A stretch of 64,000 nt of DNA from Phytopythium helicoides (lineage: Eukaryota > Oomycota > Peronosporomycetes > Pythiales > Pythiaceae). The position numbers were made by a program, and so were the translations under genes. Shown one piece after another: positions 46,029 to 56,144 of the stretch (positions are counted from its first letter, which is position 1; each line of letters begins with the position of its first letter). The notes under the pieces are model-generated. The model searched no databases. It saw only the letters and a list, made by a program, of their open reading frames with translations, and had not been told where the DNA came from. The stretch is taken from assembly GCA_024867545.1 (NCBI GenBank), contig JANFNE010000011.1:1054001-1118000 (forward strand). Direction: 5' to 3'.

Positions 46029-47230
46029 CAAGTAAAAAAAAATCCGTCGGTGCTCTCCACCGAAACAACCCCAAGCACCACTTGTGTACCAGGGCTCAAA
46101 TAACTTTTACTTGCCTAGGATGTGAAGTTTCGTACACTCATGAAACGTAGGTAACTGGCGACCTAGTTATATCGGCTCTCACTGAGCCATCAATACTAAA
46201 TCTGGTGCTAACTCAAACTGTCATATCAACACAGATTTCTATGTTCCACTTTTGTTCCCTGTTCTGTTTGGGGCCTGAGGGGAATCCTTCCACGCTCTAG
46301 AATGCGTGTCTTCCTAAACGCAAGCAAATAGAAAGGCGAATGCATTTTGTAATCCCAATCTCAAACGTTTGAGTTCGGTCATAAATCAACTATGGAAATT
46401 ATATTGCTCTAAACAAGTTGCTCCTACTTGGGCGTCCATCCGACTTTTCTATCGTACACATCTTGTCAATGCACGGAAAAAATCACATATACTTTCTCAT
46501 TTTCGGAAAGTACATGTAGAACCGTCCGATCGCAGAGAGAATGTCTCCACACTAATCATGGTCCTGAAGATGCTATAAAATTGACCACTGACTTGGACAG
46601 AGCACCATCCCATGAGGTTGTTTCAACTTGGTAATATTGGCGAGAATACATCTCGCAGATTCTCCACCTTTCTCCATCACGCTGTTGATAAGCAGCAGCT
46701 CATAGTAGGAGTACTAGTCGTGGAGGTTGTACCACAACCTTGTTGAGGTCGGACACATAATGAAATAATGTAACAAAAGCCCGCACCATACCAATAACTA
46801 GAAAATGCATATTACAAAATTCAGTCGTGACCCTGAGCTGCTGTTAGTGTTAAAATACTAAATACAAGTGGATTATGAACGAGTTCTCTTTTCTTTTTGT
46901 TTGAGATTCAGCACTACAAAAATGATAATGACGGCGAGTAGTGGTGCTATGCTTTGCTGCCTGTGTTGGGTTCGTAGATACTAGGGGAGGCTCTTTTTGC
47001 TGTATGCCTGACGGTGTGAACATCATCTCGATGTATCATCAACCTTGATCAAGGATGGAGATGGACGATGCAACACCTTCATCGAGATGATGAAGACTCC
47101 AAACAATTAGACCAACGGCACAGACTAATGAAAACAACAAGCACCAGATTTATATTTTTTTTTTAAATACACGTGAAGCTCAACTTTCTGTGTCAAAACA
47201 GCAGAGAGTTTGAAGCAAAAGTAGCAAAAC
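46029..47230. other. AT-rich non-coding DNA left of the tandem array
   Basis: About 1.2 kb with no gene. It includes an imperfect hairpin at 47021-47092. The left edge of the tandem array is at 47231. Confidence 0.5.
47021..47092. repeat. Inverted repeat with 13-bp perfect arms
   Basis: CATCATCTCGATG (47021-47033) pairs with CATCGAGATGATG (47080-47092); a second perfect palindrome, CCTTGATCAAGG, lies inside the loop (47043-47054). Confidence 0.85.
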
Positions 47231-47232
47231 GT

Positions 47233-47306
47233 TGCTCTAGGAGGGGCTCGAACCCTCGACCTGTGGCTCATAAGACCACCGCTCTAGCCAACTGAGCTAC
47301 AAGAGC
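47233..47306 (-). tRNA. tRNA-Ile (anticodon UAU), unit 1
   Basis: 74 nt, intronless. Cloverleaf: acceptor GCTCTTG/CTAGAGC (one T-T mismatch at 6-67), D-arm GCTC..GAGC, anticodon stem GTGGT/GCCAC with loop CTTATGA, T-arm GAGGG TTCGAGC CCCTC, discriminator A. A box and B box are intact. A TTTT terminator lies a few bases 3' (47226-47229 on the + strand as AAAA). Confidence 0.88.
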
Positions 47307-48734
47307 AGCAAACTAGATCTTAACAATCCATTTCTCACCCCCTTGGCAGCACCGGCTATGCAACAAATAACACCACACAAACACAAACACCGACGATGAC
47401 CACTCCAACGACAAGACCAACAACAACATAAAACACAACAACATTCAATACAACCACAGAAACACACACAGGGAAACGTTCTCACACGAAAACACACACT
47501 CATCTCATTATCAAAAACCACACCAATTTCTACCAACACGCACAATAAGTCATATCGGTAAAACAAACTAGCACACGCACAAACACACAAATGTCACCAT
47601 TTAAAATGTCATGTACTGTCTCCGAAATAGCACAAAACAAACGCATTAAAGCCACGACCGTCAGAGCGTCCACAAATCCTACTCAACACCAACTGTTATA
47701 AAAGGATTGCACATCACCTCATCTTGGCTACCCGACTTGCAGTGTGTGTGGTATTATTGCATTATCAAATCACAAAATCACAATCAGAAAATATGCCAAT
47801 ACAAGCGATAATTAAGGCCCAACACGCTACCATTTAAAACAGTGGTTTTTGAAAAAAAAAACAACTGGTAAGATCCCAACCAGGTGCAACTGGCACCAAA
47901 GTTCCTGCTTCGCACACACTCGATTAGTCGTAGTGTGTTGCCAAGTCCAGCCAAATATGCCAGATTGGGTTGGTTCAGCTAAGACGCTCGAGTCCTCCTC
48001 CACCGACGCGCTTATTTCATTGGCTAAGAATTAATAACAAAATCGTTTTAATCAGTCATAAGAGAGTAGGTCGTTCATTTCCTGGTGTTGAAAGGCAACA
48101 AAATAGCCTCAAGAGCACGGCTCATAGCCCGAAGCGATGATCACTACAAGAGCGCGTATGACACTTAAAGGATGGACAGACAGCCTGTCATGTACATCCT
48201 GTGGCGAGTGCACATGCAACGCCGTGCAACGCATGAACACAGCAACAGAACTGCGTGTCCGTAGTAGAGCCACTTCGTAGGTGCCATCGCGTTCGATCGA
48301 TTTGGCGGCAGTCTTGCTGCTATCATAGATACCTCGCTTCAAAATTTCAGCTGTGGTTTTTGAATCTGGTTGGGAAGGTTACATGGATTGTTGAGTGGTT
48401 TGACCGGATCGATTCATCTTATCGACCGCGGGTATTTCTAGGTTTCGAGTAGAGCTCACAATACTATTCTATATTACAATTGCAATTGCAAGGCAATAGG
48501 AGACGAATGGAGCAGAAGCAAGTAAGCGCAATGTAGTGTATCGGAGTGTGTATTTCCTTTTTTTTTTCTCTCCTTCATTTAGTTACGTGTTATTGTTGTG
48601 GGGGTCACAAAGCGTAGGTTTGCGCATCGAAACGAAAAGAAGAGTGATGGAGTTGAAAGGAAAACGGTGTATAAATCTCCCGTGTCGAGCTCAGGGACAA
48701 ACACACAAACGCGCCTATATTGTGCGTGTCTGAC

Positions 48735-48777
48735 CCAGCTCAGTCGGCGGGGGTCGAGCCATCTCTACTAGAGCAGT
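48735..48777 (+). other. tRNA-like relic (A-box and B-box-like) in the array unit
   Basis: On the + strand, CAGCTCAGTCGG resembles a tRNA A box and GGGGTCGAGCC a B box, only about 3 bp apart, followed by CTAGAGCA like the real tRNA's 3' end. It looks like a tRNA with its middle deleted. It recurs in units 2-4 (near 50320, 51900, 53480) and is missing from truncated unit 5. Confidence 0.55.
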
Positions 48778-48816
48778 GGTTTTTGGTGGTTCCTGGGAAG
48801 GGATGCCACGAAAAGT

Positions 48817-48890
48817 TGCTCTAGGAGGGGCTCGAACCCTCGACCTGTGGCTCATAAGACCACCGCTCTAGCCAACTGAGCTACAAGAGC
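48817..48890 (-). tRNA. tRNA-Ile (anticodon UAU), unit 2
   Basis: Identical in sequence to the unit 1 tRNA, followed on its own strand by TTTT (48811-48814 as AAAA). Confidence 0.88.
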
Positions 48891-50399
48891 AGCAAACTAG
48901 ATCTTAACAATCCATTTCTCACCCCCTTGGCAGCACCGGCTATGCAACAAATAACACCACACAAACACAAACACCGACGATGACCACTCCAACGACAAGA
49001 CCAACAACAACATAAAACACAACAACATTCAATACACCACAGAAATACACACAGGGAAACGTTCTCACACGAAAACACACACTCATCTCATTACCAAAAA
49101 CCACACCAATTTCTACCAACACGCACAATAAGTCATATCGGTAAAACAAACTAGCACACGCACAAACACACAAATGTCACCATTTAAAATGTCATGTACT
49201 GTCTCCGAAATAGCACAAAACAAACGCATTAAAGCCACGACCGTCAGAGCGACCACAAATCCTACTCAACACCAACTGTTATAAAAGGATTGCACATCAC
49301 CTCATCTTGGCTACCCGACTTGCAGTGTGTGTGGTATTATTGCATTATCAAATCACAAAATCACAATCAGAAAATATGCCAATACAAGCGATAATTAAGG
49401 CCCAACACGCTACCATTTAAAACAGTGGTTTTTGAAAAAAAAAACAACTGGTAAGATCCCAACCAGGTGCAACTGGCACCAAAGTTCCTGCTTCACACAC
49501 ACTCGATTAGTCGTAGTGTGTTGCCAAGTCCAGCCAAATATGCCAGATTGGGTTGGTTCAGCTAAGACGCTCGAGTCCTCCTCCACCGACGCGCTTATTT
49601 CATTGGCTAAGAATTAATAACAAAATCGTTTTAATCAGTCATAAGAGAGTAGGTCGTTCATTTCCTGGTGTTGAAAGGCAACAAAATAGCCTCAAGAGCA
49701 CGGCTCATAGCCCGAAGCGATGATCACTACAAGAGCGCGTATGACACTTAAAGGATGGACAGACAGCCTGTCATGTACATCCTGTGGCGAGTGCACATGC
49801 AACGCCGTGCAACGCATGAACACAGCAACAGAACTGCGTGTCCGTAGTAGAGCCACTTCGTAGGTGCCATCGCGTTCGATCGATTTGGCGGCAGTCTTGC
49901 TGCTATCATAGATACCTCGCTTCAAAATTTCAGCTGTGGTTTTTGAATCTGGTTGGGAAGGTTACATGGATTGTTGAGTGGTTTGACCGGATCGATTCAT
50001 CTTATCGACCGCGGGTATTTCTAGGTTTCGAGTAGAGCTCACAATACTATTCTATATTACAATTGCAATTGCAAGGCAATAGGAGACGAATGGAGCAGAA
50101 GCAAGTAAGCGCAATGTAGTGTATCGGAGTGTGTATTTCCTTTTTTTTTTTTCTCCTTCATTTAGTTACGTGTTATTGTTGTGGGGGTCACAAAGCGTAG
50201 GTTTGCGCATCGAAACGAAAAGAAGAGTGATGGAGTTGAAAGGAAAACGGTGTATAAATCTCCCGTGTCGAGCTCAGGGACAAACACACAAACGCGCCTA
50301 TATTGTGCGTGTCTGACCCAGCTCAGTCGGCGGGGGTCGAGCCATCTCTACTAGAGCAGTGGTTTTTGGTGGTTCCTGGGAAGGGATGCCACGAAAAGT

Positions 50400-50473
50400 T
50401 GCTCTAGGAGGGGCTCGAACCCTCGACCTGTGGCTCATAAGACCACCGCTCTAGCCAACTGAGCTACAAGAGC
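50400..50473 (-). tRNA. tRNA-Ile (anticodon UAU), unit 3
   Basis: Identical to the unit 1 tRNA, with the same TTTT terminator as unit 2. Confidence 0.88.
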
Positions 50474-51979
50474 AGCAAACTAGATCTTAACAATCCATTT
50501 CTCACCCCCTTGGCAGCACCGGCTATGCAACAAATAACACCACACAAACACAAACACCGACGATGACCACTCCAACGACAAGACCAACAACAACATAAAA
50601 CACAACAACATTCAATACACCACAGAAATACACACAGGGAAACGTTCTCACACGAAAACACACACTCATCTCATTACCAAAAACCACACCAATTTCTACC
50701 AACACGCACAATAAGTCATATCGGTAAAACAAACTAGCACACGCACAAACACACAAATGTCACCATTTAAAATGTCATGTACTGTCTCCGAAATAGCACA
50801 AAACAAACGCATTAAAGCCACGACCGTCAGAGCGACCACAAATCCTACTCAACACCAACTGTTATAAAAGGATTGCACATCACCTCATCTTGGCTACCCG
50901 ACTTGCAGTGTGTGTGGTATTATTGCATTATCAAATCACAAAATCACAATCAGAAAATATGCCAATACAAGCGATAATTAAGGCCCAACACGCTACCATT
51001 TAAAATAGTGGTTTTTGAAAAAAACCAACTGGTAAGATCCCAACCAGGTGCAACTGGCACCAAAGTTCCTGCTTCGCACACACTCGATTAGTCGTAGTGT
51101 GTTGCCAAGTCCAGCCAAATATGCCAGATTGGGTTGGTTCAGCTAAGACGCTCGAGTCCTCCTCCACCGACGCGCTTATTTCATTGGCTAAGAATTAATA
51201 ACAAAATCGTTTTAATCAGTCATAAGAGAGTAGGTCGTTCATTTCCTGGTGTTGAAAGGCAACAAAATAGCCTCAAGAGCACGGCTCATAGCCCGAAGCG
51301 ATGATCACTACAAGAGCGCGTATGACACTTAAAGGATGGACAGACAGCCTGTCATGTACATCCTGTGGCGAGTGCACATGCAACGCCGTGCAACGCATGA
51401 ACACAGCAACAGAACTGCGTGTCCGTAGTAGAGCCACTTCGTAGGTGCCATCGCGTTCGATCGATTTGGCGGCAGTCTTGCTGCTATCATAGATACCTCG
51501 CTTCAAAATTTCAGCTGTGGTTTTTGAATCTGGTTGGGAAGGTTACATGGATTGTTGAGTGGTTTGACCGGATCGATTCATCTTATCGACCGCGGGTATT
51601 TCTAGGTTTCGAGTAGAGCTCACAATACTATTCTATATTACAATTGCAATTGCAAGGCAATAGGAGACGAATGGAGCAGAAGCAAGTAAGCGCAATGTAG
51701 TGTATCGGAGTGTGTATTTCCTTTTTTTTTTTCTCCTTCATTTAGTTACGTGTTATTGTTGTGGGGGTCACAAAGCGTAGGTTTGCGCATCGAAACGAAA
51801 AGAAGAGTGATGGAGTTGAAAGGAAAACGGTGTATAAATCTCCCGTGTCGAGCTCAGGGACAAACACACAAACGCGCCTATATTGTGCGTGTCTGACCCA
51901 GCTCAGTCGGCGGGGGTCGAGCCATCTCTACTAGAGCAGTGGTTTTTGGTGGTTCCTGGGAAGGGATGCCACGAAAAGT

Positions 51980-52053
51980 TGCTCTAGGAGGGGCTCGAAC
52001 CCTCGACCTGTGGCTCATAAGACCACCGCTCTAGCCAACTGAGCTACAAGAGC
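51980..52053 (-). tRNA. tRNA-Ile (anticodon UAU), unit 4
   Basis: Identical to the unit 1 tRNA, with the same TTTT terminator as unit 2. Confidence 0.88.
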
Positions 52054-53560
52054 AGCAAACTAGATCTTAACAATCCATTTCTCACCCCCTTGGCAGCACC
52101 GGCTATGCAACAAATAACACCACACAAACACAAACACCGACGATGACCACTCCAACGACAAGACCAACAACAACATAAAACACAACAACATTCAATACAC
52201 CACAGAAATACACACAGGGAAACGTTCTCACACGAAAACACACACTCATCTCATTACCAAAAACCACACCAATTTCTACCAACACGCACAATAAGTCATA
52301 TCGGTAAAACAAACTAGCACACGCACAAACACACAAATGTCACCATTTAAAATGTCATGTACTGTCTCCGAAATAGCACAAAACAAACGCATTAAAGCCA
52401 CGACCGTCAGAGCGACCACAAATCCTACTCAACACCAACTGTTATAAAAGGATTGCACATCACCTCATCTTGGCTACCCGACTTGCAGTGTGTGTGGTAT
52501 TATTGCATTATCAAATCACAAAATCACAATCAGAAAATATGCCAATACAAGCGATAATTAAGGCCCAACACGCTACCATTTAAAATAGTGGTTTTTGAAA
52601 AAAACCAACTGGTAAGATCCCAACCAGGTGCAACTGGCACCAAAGTTCCTGCTTCGCACACACTCGATTAGTCGTAGTGTGTTGCCAAGTCCAGCCAAAT
52701 ATGCCAGATTGGGTTGGTTCAGCTAAGACGCTCGAGTCCTCCTCCACCGACGCGCTTATTTCATTGGCTAAGAATTAATAACAAAATCGTTTTAATCAGT
52801 CATAAGAGAGTAGGTCGTTCATTTCCTGGTGTTGAAAGGCAACAAAATAGCCTCAAGAGCACGGCTCATAGCCCGAAGCGATGATCACTACAAGAGCGCG
52901 TATGACACTTAAAGGATGGACAGACAGCCTGTCATGTACATCCTGTGGCGAGTGCACATGCAACGCCGTGCAACGCATGAACACAGCAACAGAACTGCGT
53001 GTCCGTAGTAGAGCCACTTCGTAGGTGCCATCGCGTTCGATCGATTTGGCGGCAGTCTTGCTGCTATCATAGATACCTCGCTTCAAAATTTCAGCTGTGG
53101 TTTTTGAATCTGGTTGGGAAGGTTACATGGATTGTTGAGTGGTTTGACCGGATCGATTCATCTTATCGACCGCGGGTATTTCTAGGTTTCGAGTAGAGCT
53201 CACAATACTATTCTATATTACAATTGCAATTGCAAGGCAATAGGAGACGAATGGAGCAGAAGCAAGTAAGCGCAATGTAGTGTATCGGAGTGTGTATTTC
53301 CTTTTTTTTTTTTCTCCTTCATTTAGTTACGTGTTATTGTTGTGGGGGTCACAAAGCGTAGGTTTGCGCATCGAAACGAAAAGAAGAGTGATGGAGTTGA
53401 AAGGAAAACGGTGTATAAATCTCCCGTGTCGAGCTCAGGGACAAACACACAAACGCGCCTATATTGTGCGTATCTGACCCAGCTCAGTCAGCGGGGCTCG
53501 AGCCATCTCTACTAGAGCAGTGGTTTTTGGTGGCTCCTGGAGAGGGATGCCACGAAAAGT

Positions 53561-53634
53561 TGCTCTAGGAGGGGCTCGAACCCTCGACCTGTGGCTCATA
53601 AGACCACCGCTCTAGCCAACTGAGCTACAAGAGC
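53561..53634 (-). tRNA. tRNA-Ile (anticodon UAU), unit 5
   Basis: Identical to the unit 1 tRNA, with TTTT 3' of it. This unit is truncated at its far end (54991). Confidence 0.88.
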
Positions 53635-54991
53635 AGCAAACTAGATCTTAACAATCCATTTCTCACCCCCTTGGCAGCACCGGCTATGCAACAAATAACA
53701 CCACACAAACACAAACACCGACGATGACCACTCCAACGACAAGACCAACAACAACATAAAACACAACAACATTCAATACAACCACAGAAACACACACAGG
53801 GAAACGTTCTCACACGAAAACACACACTCATCTCATTACCAAAAACCACACCAATTTCTACCAACACGCACAATAAGTCATATCGGTAAAACAAACTAGC
53901 ACACGCACAAACACACAAATGTCACCATTTAAAATGTCATGTACTGTCTCCGAAATAGCACAAAACAAACGCATTAAAGCCACGACCGTCAGAGCGACCA
54001 CAAATCCTACTCAACACCAACTGTTATAAAAGGATTGCACATCACCTCATCTTGGCTACCCGACTTGCAGTGTGTGTGGTATTATTGCATTATCAAATCA
54101 CAAAATCACAATCAGAAAATATGCCAATACAAGCGATAATTAAGGCCCAACACGCTACCATTTAAAACAGTGGTTTTTGAAAAAAAAACAACTGGTAAGA
54201 TCCCAACCAGGTGCAACTGGCACCAAAGTTCCTGCTTCACACACACTCGATTAGTCGTAGTGTGTTGCCAAGTCCAGCCAAATATGCCAGATTGGGTTGG
54301 TTCAGCTAAGACGCTCGAGTCCTCCTCCACCGACGCGCTTATTTCATTGGCTAAGAATTAATAACAAAATCGTTTTAATCAGTCATAAGAGAGTAGGTCG
54401 TTCATTTCCTGGTGTTGAAAGGCAACAAAATAGCCTCAAGAGCACGGCTCATAGCCCGAAGCGATGATCACTACAAGAGCGCGTATGACACTTAAAGGAT
54501 GGACAGACAGCCTGTCATGTACATCCTGTGGCGAGTGCACATGCAACGCCGTGCAACGCATGAACACAGCAACAGAACTGCGTGTCCGTAGTAGAGCCAC
54601 TTCGTAGGTGCCATCGCGTTCGATCGATTTGGCGGCAGTCTTGCTGCTATCATAGATACCTCGCTTCAAAATTTCAGCTGTGGTTTTTGAATCTGGTTGG
54701 GAAGGTTACATGGATTGTTGAGTGGTTTGACCGGATCGATTCATCTTATCGACCGCGGGTATTTCTAGGTTTCGAGTAGAGCTCACAATACTATTCTATA
54801 TTACAATTGCAATTGCAAGGCAATAGGAGACGAATGGAGCAGAAGCAAGTAAGCGCAATGTAGTGTATCGGAGTGTGTATTTCCTTTTTTTTTTTTTCTC
54901 CTTCATTTAGTTACGTGTTATTGTTGTGGGGGTCACAAAGCGTAGGTTTGCGCATCGAAACGAAAAGAAGAGTGACGGAGTTGAAAGGAAA

Positions 54992-56144
54992 AGGCCGTCA
55001 AAGACGAAGAGGGCGACGAGTCGCCGCAGCAGGAGGAGCTAGCAGCTGTACGCAGGATTCAACTGCAGCAACCAAAGTGGCTTAGGGTTGCTGTCCGACA
55101 GCAGGACGCGAGCACTTGAGGCGTCCGGAATCGATATGATTGTCGAGGTCGACCACTCCAACAGTGTCGCTCGTTTGGATGGACTTCTGGCTTTTAGACG
55201 CAGAGTTCACTTCGAGGTCATGGACTTGTCCATACGAGCCTCAATGGATTTCTAGATTCCTCGTTATTAGCCATAGTTCCAGCCGACATTCCCTAGACTA
55301 ACATTACCAAACAAGTTTTCACTTTTCCATTCACTCGCACGCCAAGAGCTGCATCGCCAATAACGTCTCGACAACGTCAATTGACCTATCACTCTCTCCA
55401 CCTTGCCGCCTGGGCTCCACAGTGCGGACGGATACGGAGTGGTGTAGTTGTGCACCAAAATCCGCCGGAGAAGATGCGCTAGCAACACGACGACTGTTGC
55501 TGGAAGCAGTCTTAGCATGAAGAGGGCTCTGAAGGTAGCAGCTACACTAGATTTAGCCGCCGAGGGGGCATAATGCCGAGAGAGAACGAGGAGAGCGAAG
55601 TTTCGAGGAGTGCAGACTGGAGGCGTAGCCAGAGAGGTCTTAGTACGAGAGGAGCGGACGGGCATCGTCTGTGCTGGGCGTCGTTGTGGGCAAAGACCGG
55701 GAGGTCGAGGTGTGTACTGGTGGACTTAGAGGTGTGGGTGACCCAAACTCTGTGAAACGAAGGCTGGAGGAGGCAGCGCCAGCAGGACAGAGGGTAGACG
55801 ACGAGTGTGAAAGTTGAGTCAGTAGCGTACTGTGCGAGAGCAAAGCAGCCGGCCGGGCTATACAGACCGGGAACGAGCCCCAGGTCTGGACGGCCGATCA
55901 GTTCCCTTTCAATCGGAGCGGTCAAAAGAGATTGACATTTCATCAGTCATTTTTTTTATTTTTTTTATTGGCTAATATTTGTAAAGCGCCAGAGAACAGG
56001 CGCAATGCGAACAGGTTGAAGCAATTCGTCGACGGAAGGAACCGGAGCCTCGGAAACGGCGCAGGAGTCAGCGGCAGTTGCGGTCAGCCGCAGCACTCGC
56101 GTCCAAGCGCCTCGCCTCGCCTCGCCTCGCCTCGCTCAACCTGC
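54992..56144. other. Right flank of the array, with coding-like fragments
   Basis: Immediately after the array junction a + frame reads VKDEEGDESPQQEELAAVRR and continues to a stop at about 55118; another + frame (55130-55253) contains IDMIVEVDHSNSVARLDGLL. These look like protein but match nothing I recognise; they could be pieces of one gene or transposon cut by the array edge. The rest (to 56144) is the upstream region of the FYVE gene, ending with CCTCG pentamer repeats (56109-56133). Confidence 0.4.

Larger units (their letters stand above)
47231..54991. repeat. Tandem array of about five 1.58-kb units, each with a tRNA gene
   Basis: Unit starts, anchored on GTTGCTCTAGG at the tRNA 3' end: 47231, 48815, 50398, 51978, 53559; unit lengths 1584, 1583, 1580, 1581 and a truncated last unit of about 1433 bp. 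Units are nearly identical but not copies of one read: TACAACCACAG in units 1 and 5 versus TACACCACAG in 2-4; TAAAATAGTGG in 3 and 4 versus TAAAACAGTGG in 1, 2, 5; CTTCACACAC in 2 and 5 versus CTTCGCACAC in 1, 3, 4; variable poly-T and poly-A lengths. Each unit holds a minus-strand tRNA, an A/C-rich block, a long T tract near its end, and (units 1-4) a tRNA-like relic. Small frames of 60-97 codons recur only because the units recur. Confidence 0.97.

Noticed and set aside
47261..47290. A CTCATAA anticodon-like loop on the + strand (would suggest a Met tRNA).
   Set aside because: The D-arm and T-arm consensus (GTAGCTCAGTTGG, GGTTCGAGCCC) lie on the minus strand, so the CAT reading is only the reverse complement of the true loop CTTATGA.
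48109..48342. A 77-codon minus frame (MKRGIYDSSKTAAKS) repeated in every array unit, and other unit frames of 60-97 codons.
   Set aside because: They recur only because the unit recurs. No homology is recognised and there is no sign of selection on the frame.
47231..54991. CRISPR-like or rDNA interpretation of the array.
   Set aside because: Units are 1.58 kb with no short repeat-spacer pattern and no rRNA sequence; eukaryotic tRNA genes explain the conserved block.
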